A stretch of 64,000 bases of DNA, from the NCBI GenBank assembly GCA_017938765.1, contig JAGBAX010000016.1, positions 42,464 to 106,463 on the forward strand, given 5' to 3'. Positions 35,243-43,811 of the stretch are shown piece by piece. Numbering within the stretch: position 1 is the stretch's first letter; each line of letters opens with the position of its first letter. The notes beneath the pieces were generated by a model, which saw only the letters and a program-made list of their open reading frames with translations, was not told the origin of the DNA and made no database searches. The translations under genes and the position numbers were made by a program. This stretch comes from Alistipes sp. (GTDB lineage Bacteria; Bacteroidota; Bacteroidia; Bacteroidales; Rikenellaceae).

Positions 35243-37402
35243 ATGAAATTGGTACTTGTTGGAGGCCTCTCGTTTATCGGATTTGTCGCTATGTTGTATA
35301 TGTTATGGCGATTTTTTAACCGAAGCATCAAGGCGGATAGGGTAATGGCTAAGGGCGAGTTTAAGACTCTCTTTTTTATCTTTCTTTTTGTTGTCTCTGT
35401 GCTGCTGACCGTTTCGGGCGTGTTGTACTGCGCCGGTATTAAGGGTAGTAGTTTTGTTGGTAGTGGCGAGGAGTCAGATACAGGTGTGCTGTGGGCGCTT
35501 CTCTATCACTGTATGGATCCAGGAAACTTAAGTGATGTAGCAAATTCAAGCCATAGGGTTGTGGCACTACTTGTGGCGCTGTTTGGTATTGTTGTGCTGA
35601 ATGGAGTGCTTATTTCATCTATTGTCAGCCTCTATGAGAGGTTTGTAAATAGGTGGGAGAAGGGCTTGGCCAGATACCATTGCGAACTTAAGAGGTCAAA
35701 ATTTGTGGTAATTATTGGTAGCAACGAGCTTATTGCCGACCTTATTCGTCAGATATTTGCCCGCGAAATTGTGGTGGACTATGTCGTTGTACAGACAAAT
35801 GGAGATGTTGAGGCTCTGCGTAAATATTTGTCTTCGTTCCTTTCGCACCAAGATGAGCAGAGGGTTGTGCTCTACTATGGCGAGCAAAATTCGGCAGACG
35901 ATATTGCGGATTTGCATTTGGAGTGTGCCAGTGAGGTCTTTATCCTTGGGGATAGTGTTGAGGATGAGAGCTATAAGACAAACCACGATGCGCTGAATAT
36001 GCAGTGCCTTAGAATTATTGCAGACCAGTTGTCTCAGATTACACCGCGTAAGTCTCACGATAAACAGGATAAAAGGGAACGCCTTATTTGCCATGTGATG
36101 TTTGAGTATCAGACATCCTTCTCAATCTTCCAGTTTGCCGATATCAGTAATACAATAGAGTCGCTTATTGACTTTAGACCATTCAACTACTATGAGCAGT
36201 GGGCGCAGCGCGTATTTGTAAACCGAGACCTTACCCCTGCCGATATAGGTGTTGAGAAATACCTGCCATTAGAGGGGCGAGAACCTATAACTGTTGATAG
36301 TAAGGATTTTGTCCACCTTGTTGTTGTCGGAATGTCTAAGATGGGCGTCTCTATGGCTATTGAGGCGGCACATCTGGCACACTATCCAAACTTTACAAAG
36401 GATAGCAACCTTAAGACCCGCATAACATTTATTGATACCGACTGCACGAATGAGATGGGATACTTCCAAGCCCGCTTTAAGGAGCTTTTTGCCCTATCAA
36501 GATGGAGAGTGCAAACCGCTAAAGATGGTAATATATCGTATGATACCACCAAGTGGGAAAATGGAGATTTCTTTAAGAATAATAGCTATTTAGGCGATGA
36601 TTTTATAGATGTAGAGTGGGAGTTTATTGAGGGTGGTATTGAGACCAAAGAGGTTCAGAACTACCTTAAGGCGGCGGCGACAAATGCCAATGCGCGCCTT
36701 AACCTCGCTATCTGTCTTCCGCAGGATAACCAGAGCGTGGCAGCGTCGCTCTATCTGCCTGATGAGGTCTATGAGAAGGCTGTGCAAGTGCTTGTATATC
36801 AGCGTCACGGCTCGGCAATTATTGATAGCATTTCGCACAACGGCAATAGCAACCAGTACTATACTCACCTACGAGCATTCGGAATGCTTCAGTCTGCGTA
36901 TGACGACACTCTGGCCGAACTGTCGTTCAATGTTGCCAAGATTATGGATAGCCACTACTACATTATGTATCAGCAGGTTAATAAGGAAAATAATGTTGTT
37001 GAGGTCAGCCACACAAACATTCGTGGAAAATCTAAGGCTGCCAAGCTGTGGAGTAATATCTACAATGCAAATACTATTTGGACAAAGCTGCGCAGTATCA
37101 ACTACGCTACAAGGCAGACAATCAGTGAGCAGGATGTTGTAGCATTAGCGCGTACGGAGCATAACCGTTGGTCTGTTGAGCAACTGTTGATGCGCTTTAG
37201 GGCGCTTACGGTGCAGGAGCAGGAGGATGTGTGCAGTGGTAAACTTATTAAAGAGGCTCTGAAGGGCGATAAGATGGCGCATCTTGATATCTGTAGCTTT
37301 GAGCGCCTTAAAGAGATTGACCCAGTGGCAACAAAATACGACGAGGGCTTTATCCGCATCATCCCAGAGATTCTTGAGACGGTAAAGACCGATTGTAAAT
37401 AG
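35243..37402 (+). CDS. Channel-like membrane protein with two Rossmann domains and C-terminal RyR-like domain
   Basis: 719 residues. Membrane helices at about 4-24, 43-66 and 105-128. A pore-like re-entrant stretch (LWALLYHCMDPGNLSD, about 81-97) lies before the last helix, a layout like the CASTOR/POLLUX-type and RCK-gated ion channels. A first Rossmann domain starts FVVIIGSNELIADLIRQIF (about 154), the second VVVGMSKMGVSMAIEAA (about 358); both resemble TrkA-N/RCK nucleotide-binding folds. The C-terminus (about 630-712; ARTEHNRWSVEQL, then CSFERLKEIDP and KYDEGF) aligns with the RyR domain of the 96-residue neighbour. Predicted inner-membrane ion channel gated by a nucleotide or NAD-derived ligand; this is inference. 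First gene of the cluster, 24 bp before the TIR gene. Confidence 0.75.
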   Translation: MKLVLVGGLSFIGFVAMLYMLWRFFNRSIKADRVMAKGEFKTLFFIFLFVVSVLLTVSGVLYCAGIKGSSFVGSGEESDTGVLWALLYHCMDPGNLSDVANSSHRVVALLVALFGIVVLNGVLISSIVSLYERFVNRWEKGLARYHCELKRSKFVVIIGSNELIADLIRQIFAREIVVDYVVVQTNGDVEALRKYLSSFLSHQDEQRVVLYYGEQNSADDIADLHLECASEVFILGDSVEDESYKTNHDALNMQCLRIIADQLSQITPRKSHDKQDKRERLICHVMFEYQTSFSIFQFADISNTIESLIDFRPFNYYEQWAQRVFVNRDLTPADIGVEKYLPLEGREPITVDSKDFVHLVVVGMSKMGVSMAIEAAHLAHYPNFTKDSNLKTRITFIDTDCTNEMGYFQARFKELFALSRWRVQTAKDGNISYDTTKWENGDFFKNNSYLGDDFIDVEWEFIEGGIETKEVQNYLKAAATNANARLNLAICLPQDNQSVAASLYLPDEVYEKAVQVLVYQRHGSAIIDSISHNGNSNQYYTHLRAFGMLQSAYDDTLAELSFNVAKIMDSHYYIMYQQVNKENNVVEVSHTNIRGKSKAAKLWSNIYNANTIWTKLRSINYATRQTISEQDVVALARTEHNRWSVEQLLMRFRALTVQEQEDVCSGKLIKEALKGDKMAHLDICSFERLKEIDPVATKYDEGFIRIIPEILETVKTDCK

Positions 37403-37426
37403 AGACTATCTCGCTGCACTTAAATA

Positions 37427-40123
37427 ATGGAGACTACTTTTCACTACTACGCTTTTATAAGCTACTCAACCAAAGACTCAAAGTGGGCTAAGTGGCTCAG
37501 ACAAAGCATTTCATACTACCATATTCCCTCCTCTGTTAAGAGGAGCAAGGTCGGTGTGCCAGATAAGCTGCAGCCAATCTTTATCTATGAGTATGATTTG
37601 TCTGGCAACCTGCTACACAATGTTATACAAAAGGAGCTTTTGGACTCTAAGTACCTTATTGTGATATGCTCTCCAGAGGCTGCGCGCTCTAAGTATGTCA
37701 ATGATGAGGTGCAGACCTTTGTAGATCAAGGCCGTGAGGGGTATATCATCCCTTTTATTGTAGATGGTCAGCCAAACTCTGCAGACCCTGCTACTGAGTG
37801 CTTCCCACCCGCGCTGCTGAACCTGTTAAGAAGTGGCGATAAGAGCAAGGAGATTAGAGGCGCAAATATAGCGACAAATGGCAAACATCAGGCACTTGTG
37901 GATGTTGTTGCGACGATGATTGGTGTTCGCCGTGACGAGATTTGGAATAGCTACCGAGTGCGACAAATACGCCAGCGCGTGGCTATGGTGGCTGTGGCAG
38001 TTGTCGCTCTGCTCTCAGCCCTGTTTTACTGGGACTACACTCGCCCGACATATAGATACTTTGCCGACTATGTGGATGTTTGGGGCGTACCTTCGGGCGT
38101 TGTGGAGGTTGATAGTAAGACACGGGCGCAACGAAACGGAACATATCGCTTTGAGTACCGCCGAATACCGTTAGGCCAGAGGAATGCTTATAACTGGCGA
38201 CTTGCAGCGGTGAGCTATGTCAATTCAGCAGATAGGCCGCGTGAGATTAGTAATAGTGAGTATAATGACCGCTATCCAATTCAGAAACTGATTTATAGTC
38301 CGCAAAATGGGGTGCTGACAGATATAGTCTACTGCAATGAGAATGGCCGAGAGCAACTCCAGCATAGATTATCTCGTCGTGGTAATTCAGTAGCCTCTGT
38401 TGTAGATATTGAGAGTGCTGTTGCTGGTGAGAGTATCAGCTTTTCAAAGAGCTTCTCGCTGCTTTCAGATGCAGAGGAGGCGAAACCGTCGCGCATTGTA
38501 AGATATCTCTATGAGCGTAATGCGGATGGATATATTACCAAGATGACCTACCATGCAAATAACGACCATAACTTTAGCCGGAGCGCTGTTGCGGATAATA
38601 ATGGCGTCTGGGGCGTGGCATTTGACCTTGACTCACTTGGTCGCCGCGTGGCTCTGCATTACCTTAATCAGGATGGCTCTTACTACTGCAATAAGATAGG
38701 TGTTGCCTCTCGCCACTATAAGTACGATGCACAGGGTGAAATTACTGAGTGTCGTGCGCTCAATTTAGCAGGTAAACCGATACTGAATGAGTATCTGTGG
38801 GCAACAGCTGTTTCCAAAATTGACTCTCACCGAAATATCGTCCAAAAGGAGTATTATGGCGTAGATGGCAAACCTTGCTTACATAAGGATGGTTATGCGA
38901 GAGAGGTTATATGTTATGATGACTCTTGGATCGTTATAGAGCGTGCTTATTATGGTGCGGATGGCAAGCCATGCTTTCACAAAGATGGTTATGCTAAAAT
39001 TGTCTATCACGATGTTGACTACGATATTACTGAGGCTACTTTCTACGGTGTAGATGGTAAACCTTGCCTAAATAGTGATAATATTGCCAAATATGTCGTT
39101 AGGTACGATGAGTGCGGAAATATTGTAGAGTCAGCGACTTATGGTTTGGATGATAAACCATGCTTGGATATGTATAGGGTTGCCAAATATGCTTGTGTGT
39201 ACGATGAGCGTGGAAATGTGGTGGAGGCCTCTTACTATGGCGTTGATGGTAAACCATGTTTAAGGGTGGATGGTAATGCAAAATTGATTGCTAAGTATGA
39301 CGACAGAGGAAATGCAATCTGCGAGGCTTATTATGGATTAGACGGCAACCCTTGTGTGAATATAGGGGGCTTTGCTAAATCGACATCCCGATATGATGAA
39401 CGCGGTAATAGGGTAGAGCGTGCTTACTATGGTTTAGATGGTAACCTTTGCCTCGGTAAGAGCGGTTATGCAAAGAGAATATCTCAGTTTGATGATAGGG
39501 GCAATGAGATAGAGTGTACTTATTACGGTATAGATGGTAATCTTTGCCTAAATGAGAATGGTTATGCAAAGAGGGTATCTCGGTTTGATGATAGAGGTAA
39601 CGAAGTAGAGTATGCATATTATGGAGTAGATGGTAAACTCTGTTTATCATGTGATAGCTATGCTAAATCAACTGTTGAGTTCAATGAGCGCGAAAATATG
39701 GTAGTACAAAGCTATTATGGCGTTGATAGTAAGCCTTGTTTGATTTATGACGGTTATGCTCAATGTGTGTCAAAGTACGATGATAGAGGAAATTTGGTAG
39801 AGGTTACCCTATATAGGGTAGACGGTAAACCATGTTTTGATAGGTATGGTATTGCAAAGGTCGTTTACTTGTATGATGAAAGAGGAAATCAAACCGTTGA
39901 GGCATATTATGGCGTAGATGGCAATCCTTGCTTGAACGGGAATGATTTTGCGAAGGCTGTTTATCAATACGATGAGAGTGGAAACGAGATAGAGGCGGCT
40001 TTCTATGGGCTAAGTGGCAAACTTTTGAGGCGCACTGTTTATGAGCACGATGAGCGCAGAAATGTCGTAAGTGAGACCGTTTATGCCCCAAACGGAGATG
40101 TTATATCTAAACTATTTACCTAA
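37427..40123 (+). CDS. TIR-domain membrane protein with C-terminal 32-residue YD-like repeats
   Basis: 898 residues. An N-terminal TIR domain (about 5-150) has HYYAFISYSTKDSKWAKWL, YLIVICSPEAARSKYVNDE and IIPFIVDGQP. Glu94 in YVNDE sits where TIR NADases carry the catalytic glutamate. One membrane helix (about 185-202) is preceded by Arg residues, so TIR should be cytosolic and the C-terminal part outside the inner membrane. From residue 476 to the end run about 13 repeats of 32 residues, consensus YYGVDGKPCL-x5-AK-x4-YDERGN-x3-EA, loosely like RHS/YD repeats, each with a Cys. A possible NAD-consuming signal producer coupled to an external sensor. It lies 15 bp before the next gene. Confidence 0.78.
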   Translation: METTFHYYAFISYSTKDSKWAKWLRQSISYYHIPSSVKRSKVGVPDKLQPIFIYEYDLSGNLLHNVIQKELLDSKYLIVICSPEAARSKYVNDEVQTFVDQGREGYIIPFIVDGQPNSADPATECFPPALLNLLRSGDKSKEIRGANIATNGKHQALVDVVATMIGVRRDEIWNSYRVRQIRQRVAMVAVAVVALLSALFYWDYTRPTYRYFADYVDVWGVPSGVVEVDSKTRAQRNGTYRFEYRRIPLGQRNAYNWRLAAVSYVNSADRPREISNSEYNDRYPIQKLIYSPQNGVLTDIVYCNENGREQLQHRLSRRGNSVASVVDIESAVAGESISFSKSFSLLSDAEEAKPSRIVRYLYERNADGYITKMTYHANNDHNFSRSAVADNNGVWGVAFDLDSLGRRVALHYLNQDGSYYCNKIGVASRHYKYDAQGEITECRALNLAGKPILNEYLWATAVSKIDSHRNIVQKEYYGVDGKPCLHKDGYAREVICYDDSWIVIERAYYGADGKPCFHKDGYAKIVYHDVDYDITEATFYGVDGKPCLNSDNIAKYVVRYDECGNIVESATYGLDDKPCLDMYRVAKYACVYDERGNVVEASYYGVDGKPCLRVDGNAKLIAKYDDRGNAICEAYYGLDGNPCVNIGGFAKSTSRYDERGNRVERAYYGLDGNLCLGKSGYAKRISQFDDRGNEIECTYYGIDGNLCLNENGYAKRVSRFDDRGNEVEYAYYGVDGKLCLSCDSYAKSTVEFNERENMVVQSYYGVDSKPCLIYDGYAQCVSKYDDRGNLVEVTLYRVDGKPCFDRYGIAKVVYLYDERGNQTVEAYYGVDGNPCLNGNDFAKAVYQYDESGNEIEAAFYGLSGKLLRRTVYEHDERRNVVSETVYAPNGDVISKLFT
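38852..40075 (+). repeat. Tandem 96-bp coding repeats
   Basis: About 13 degenerate 96-bp units inside the TIR gene, each encoding a 32-residue unit with YDERGN and DGKPCL-like cores; at least one more degenerate unit precedes them. Units are diverged at DNA level, so recent expansion is not obvious. Confidence 0.85.
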
Positions 40124-40138
40124 TAGAGACTTGTAGTT

Positions 40139-42310
40139 ATGTTTGTGGATCAGATACTTAGTTGGTTGTCGTGTTTTGCGAGTGATAATTTTAGGGCGGA
40201 CTCTCTGTTGCTTGATTTGGGGCAGAGTACTGTCAACCTATCTACCATAGGCTCGTGGATAGTACTTTTTCTGGTGCTACTTGTGGTGTTTATCTACTTT
40301 CTGCGCAAGACTCGCATCTTTGAGTGGATATCAAAGCATATACTCTCGTTTGCGATTGTAGTATGGCTGTGGGGCGTTGTCGTCTACATTGTCGGCTTCT
40401 ATAATGGCGAAGTGAGTGGCCTCTCGGTAGTGCTACGTGCCATTATTGCCTCGTTTAAGATGTTTGTGGTCTCAAACGAGTTGGCGCGAGTAGTGCCACA
40501 GCTGCACTCCGATGCGCTCTATATGACGATGTTTGCTGTTGTGCACTTTGTTGCGGCGTTTATAACCTTTCTCTTTATCTTCAAGATGATAGGTTATAAG
40601 ATAAAGTCGTATATAGATATCGTAGTTTGTAGATATTGGCATAGTAAAGAGAGAAGGGTGCACATCTTTTGGGGTATAAACCAAGCCTCGCAACTGCTTG
40701 CTCAGAGCATTCGCCGTCAGCTCAAGAGCGATATAATCATCTTTGTAGATGTAGATAAGGAGGGTGGTGAGGCAAGCAACAAGCAGAGCTCGATAAGCAC
40801 GATAACAAATATGATTACCATCCGCAATAGCGATATTGTCAATCTGGACGCTATTGGCGCGCTTGTAGACCACTGCTATGGAGGCCCTGCGGCGGTAAGT
40901 GAAGCGGAGGCAAACAAGGTATTCAAGGCTCTGCATCTGCGAAATATAGCTCAGATTGTTCGCAAGAGTAGTAAGACCAATCTATACCTACTCTCTGAGG
41001 ACGAGGGCGAAAATATCGCGGGTGCGCTCAACTTGCAGAAGGATACAATTCTCAATACGCTTGGTCGCGGTAGGGTAGAGATATATGTCCATGCACGACG
41101 TCGCGCGTGTGATGATGTGCTGAACGTCTCCTCTCAGAGCCAGTGCAATATCAATATAGTAGACTCGGCATACTTGGCTGTTCAGACCCTCAAATGCTCA
41201 GAGAGTGCTTTGCCAGTGAGTTGCGTGGATATTGATACAAAGACAGGACTTGTAGATACTCCATTCAACTCGCTTATTATCGGCTTTGGAACGACAGGTC
41301 AAGAGGCCTTCAAATTCTTGTATGAGTTTTCAGCCTTTGTTGATAGTAAGTTGCATAGAAGTAAATTTTGTTGCCATGTGGTGGATGAGAAGATGGATAG
41401 TATCGCGGGTCTTGTACGCGCTCAGATGCCTGCTATTACTAAAGAGGAGTTGGTGCTTATCAAGACAAGTGTCAACTCTGTAGAGTTCTGGCAACGCATA
41501 GAGAAGATTATCTCGGAGCTTAACTATGTGGTAGTTACACTCAATAACGACAACTTAGGGCTCTCAACAGCTGTAAACCTCTTTAAGTATGCACTCAAGT
41601 GCCGAAACACTTCATCGCCAATGATGAAGATTATGCTCCGCTGCTATGATAGTCGCAATCAAGCGCGTATGAAGGAGGTTATTGGTGGTCTGAATAGCTC
41701 TACCGAAGGGTCTAATGTCAAGATAAACCTCTTTGGATTAAATTCTGAGCTGTACGACTATCGTTTGATAGTCTCCGATGCTACTATTTGTCAGGCTATG
41801 GAGTTCAACCGCATATATGAGAACTCAACTCTTACGGCCGAGGAGCAGTGGCAGAAGAATTTTGGCCCAGAGGCTGTTGAGACGATAATTAGCAAGGGGT
41901 ACAATCGCTATCACGCCGTGTGTGAAATTAATCGCAAGGTGTCCCAGAATATCTCAAATGCCCTGCATTGCACGACCAAGCTGATGCTTATGGGACTGGA
42001 TACAGATAAGGCTACAGAGCGACTAAAACTCTTCTGTGGCTATGTCGCTACCCGTAAGTCTGGTACAACAACATACCAGTGTGATACTCCAGAACAGCGC
42101 CTGCTTCTTAATATGGCTATCGTAGAGCATGAGCGCTGGGTGGCATCTCATAAACTTATGGGCTACACATTCGGAGAGAAGAGTAGTGCTTCAAAACAGC
42201 ACCCTTGTATATGCTCTTGGGACTCTCTTGACCAGACTACGCAGTCTTATGATTGCAATGTCGTAGACACCACAATAAAACTCGCCTACGAGCAGTTAAG
42301 TAATAAGTAG
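40139..42310 (+). CDS. Second membrane protein with two Rossmann domains and RyR-like C-terminus
   Basis: 723 residues. Helices at about 34-56, 64-88 and 131-156, with an amphipathic segment near 95-115 (LSVVLRAIIASFKMFV). Rossmann domain 1 starts VHIFWGINQASQLLAQSI (about 174), domain 2 starts SLIIGFGTTGQEAFKFL (about 378). The C-terminal ~60 residues (VEHERWVASHKLMGYTFG, KQHPCICSWDSLD, SYDCNVVD) match the RyR domain. Domain order equals that of the 719-residue protein, but the sequences are strongly diverged, so they may form a heteromeric complex. The membrane part lacks the DPG pore-like motif of the first protein. Function unknown; predicted ligand-gated membrane effector or sensor. Confidence 0.72.
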   Translation: MFVDQILSWLSCFASDNFRADSLLLDLGQSTVNLSTIGSWIVLFLVLLVVFIYFLRKTRIFEWISKHILSFAIVVWLWGVVVYIVGFYNGEVSGLSVVLRAIIASFKMFVVSNELARVVPQLHSDALYMTMFAVVHFVAAFITFLFIFKMIGYKIKSYIDIVVCRYWHSKERRVHIFWGINQASQLLAQSIRRQLKSDIIIFVDVDKEGGEASNKQSSISTITNMITIRNSDIVNLDAIGALVDHCYGGPAAVSEAEANKVFKALHLRNIAQIVRKSSKTNLYLLSEDEGENIAGALNLQKDTILNTLGRGRVEIYVHARRRACDDVLNVSSQSQCNINIVDSAYLAVQTLKCSESALPVSCVDIDTKTGLVDTPFNSLIIGFGTTGQEAFKFLYEFSAFVDSKLHRSKFCCHVVDEKMDSIAGLVRAQMPAITKEELVLIKTSVNSVEFWQRIEKIISELNYVVVTLNNDNLGLSTAVNLFKYALKCRNTSSPMMKIMLRCYDSRNQARMKEVIGGLNSSTEGSNVKINLFGLNSELYDYRLIVSDATICQAMEFNRIYENSTLTAEEQWQKNFGPEAVETIISKGYNRYHAVCEINRKVSQNISNALHCTTKLMLMGLDTDKATERLKLFCGYVATRKSGTTTYQCDTPEQRLLLNMAIVEHERWVASHKLMGYTFGEKSSASKQHPCICSWDSLDQTTQSYDCNVVDTTIKLAYEQLSNK

Positions 42311-42382
42311 TGAAAAATGTAGGAGTAATTTTTGATATATTTTGGCGTGGGGACGCTCTTTATTAATGAACTAAATTGATTT

Positions 42383-42673
42383 TTGATGAAAAATAGTTAT
42401 GTACCGCAACCAATGGATACAAGTGATATCCAGTTGCCAGAAGAGTTGAATGAGTTGGTAGAGAAGATGGCTCGTAATGTTCACGAGGTGTGGGCAGAGG
42501 GTCGTATTAACGAGGGTTGGAGTTATGGTCAGACACGAAATGATGCCCTCAAACAGCACCCTTGTCTTGTTCCGTATGAGGAGCTACCCGATTCAGAGCG
42601 CGAGTATGACCGCCACACAGCCGTGCAGACGTTGAAGCTTATCTGTAAGTTGGGATTTAAGATTACAAAGTAG
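42383..42673 (+). CDS. Stand-alone RyR-domain protein
   Basis: 96 residues, cytosolic. Residues about 22-93 form one complete RyR domain (PF02026-type): MARNVHEVWAEGRINEGWSY, HPCLVPYEELPDSEREYD and TAVQTLKLICKLGF. The family is named for the repeats of the ryanodine receptor, and bacterial single-domain members are known. It lies 72 bp after the second channel-like gene on the same strand and is followed by a strong terminator, so it closes the cluster. Probably a small ligand-binding subunit or regulator; inference. Confidence 0.88.
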   Translation: MMKNSYVPQPMDTSDIQLPEELNELVEKMARNVHEVWAEGRINEGWSYGQTRNDALKQHPCLVPYEELPDSEREYDRHTAVQTLKLICKLGFKITK

Positions 42674-42685
42674 TGTCCAAGCGCA

Positions 42686-42728
42686 ATAAAAAAATAGACC
42701 TTACCGCAGTAAGGTCTATTTTTTTATT
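42686..42728. terminator. Bidirectional terminator after the RyR cluster
   Basis: AATAGACCTTAC-CGCA-GTAAGGTCTATT (42693-42720) flanked by an A run and a T run. It serves the RyR cluster and the convergent TlpA-like gene. Confidence 0.92.
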
Positions 42729-42744
42729 GTTGATTATCAACTCT

Positions 42745-43809
42745 TTAGAATAGCTCGTCAAGTTTCTCAATAAGAGCCTCGCCGCGCAGGTTCTTAGCGA
42801 TAATCTCGCCATTTGAGCAGTCGATAAGGAAGTTTGTAGGGATGCTCTCTACGACATACTCCTCGGCTGCAGGGTTATTAAAGCTCTGCAATAGGCTAAC
42901 ATTTACCCACTTCATATTCTGCTTCTTGATAGCGCCTTTCCAAGCCTCTGCATTGCGGTCAAATGATACGCCGTAAATCTCAAAGCCCTTCTTGCTATAC
43001 TTTGCATAAGCCTGCTTAAGATATGGCATCTCGCCCATGCAAGGACCACACCATGAAGCCCAGAAGTCAAGAAGTACATACTTGTTGCCAGCCTTCTCAA
43101 CTACGCTCTGAAGAGATACTGTCTCACTATCAGGTGTTGGCTGCTCAATGTTGATATATGTAGGGGTAAAGTCGCTACCCTCAGCCTTAGGCTCTGTGCG
43201 CATCTTGCGAGCCGCCTTATCAAGTGCCGCCTTAACTACATCAAGCTCCTTCATAGGCTCTGACAGTGCGTTAAGCTTTGCGGTCATCTCTGCAGCAGAG
43301 AGCTCATAGCCCTTCTGCTCAATAAAGAGGATAACACCGAAGATATTATCTATATTGCCCTCAATAGCCTTGTCAATAAATGCATAGTACTCCTCAATCA
43401 GTACCTCACGCTGCTCATCGTCTGCAGCCTGTGCATAGCGCTGGTTGAAGGCTGTCATATCGGCGTTGTACTGGTTAAGGGCGTCGTTTGCAGGGGTGCC
43501 AGAAGCAACTACAGAGCTATCGGCAACATTTCCAGATACGGTAATTGTACCATCCTCAGTAAATACAGCTGTAAGTACCTCGTCTGCAGTACGCAGAGCG
43601 TAGTATCCAGCAGTTGGAGTGTCAATGTTGAACACAAACTTACCATTGTTAATCTCTGTGCTATCTACCACTGCACCATTACGATTAGGCTCAGCAAGGT
43701 AAATAGTTCCATCCTCAACACCAAGAACATCGCCATTAATAACTGCTCGGTGGTTGTTGCAGCCTACAGCCGCAGCTGCTACTGCAAAAATTGCAAAAAT
43801 CTTTCTCAT
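42745..43809 (-). CDS. DUF4369 / TlpA-like disulfide reductase lipoprotein
   Basis: 354 residues. Lipobox AAVGCN (Cys about residue 17). The N-terminal DUF4369 domain (about 22-125; INGDVLGVEDGTIYLAEP) is followed by a helical linker and a thioredoxin domain with active site DFWASWCGPCMGEMPYL and cis-Pro segment VESIPTNFLID. A typical Bacteroidetes periplasmic thiol reductase. It follows the related 211-residue lipoprotein by 2 bp and ends the recF-lpxD operon. Confidence 0.9.
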   Translation of the reverse strand: MRKIFAIFAVAAAAVGCNNHRAVINGDVLGVEDGTIYLAEPNRNGAVVDSTEINNGKFVFNIDTPTAGYYALRTADEVLTAVFTEDGTITVSGNVADSSVVASGTPANDALNQYNADMTAFNQRYAQAADDEQREVLIEEYYAFIDKAIEGNIDNIFGVILFIEQKGYELSAAEMTAKLNALSEPMKELDVVKAALDKAARKMRTEPKAEGSDFTPTYINIEQPTPDSETVSLQSVVEKAGNKYVLLDFWASWCGPCMGEMPYLKQAYAKYSKKGFEIYGVSFDRNAEAWKGAIKKQNMKWVNVSLLQSFNNPAAEEYVVESIPTNFLIDCSNGEIIAKNLRGEALIEKLDELF

Positions 43810-43811
43810 TG

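Noticed and set aside
38852-40075. Regular ~96-bp periodicity that could suggest a CRISPR or satellite array
   Set aside because: The units stay in frame, code for a 32-residue protein repeat and have no constant repeat/variable spacer pattern.
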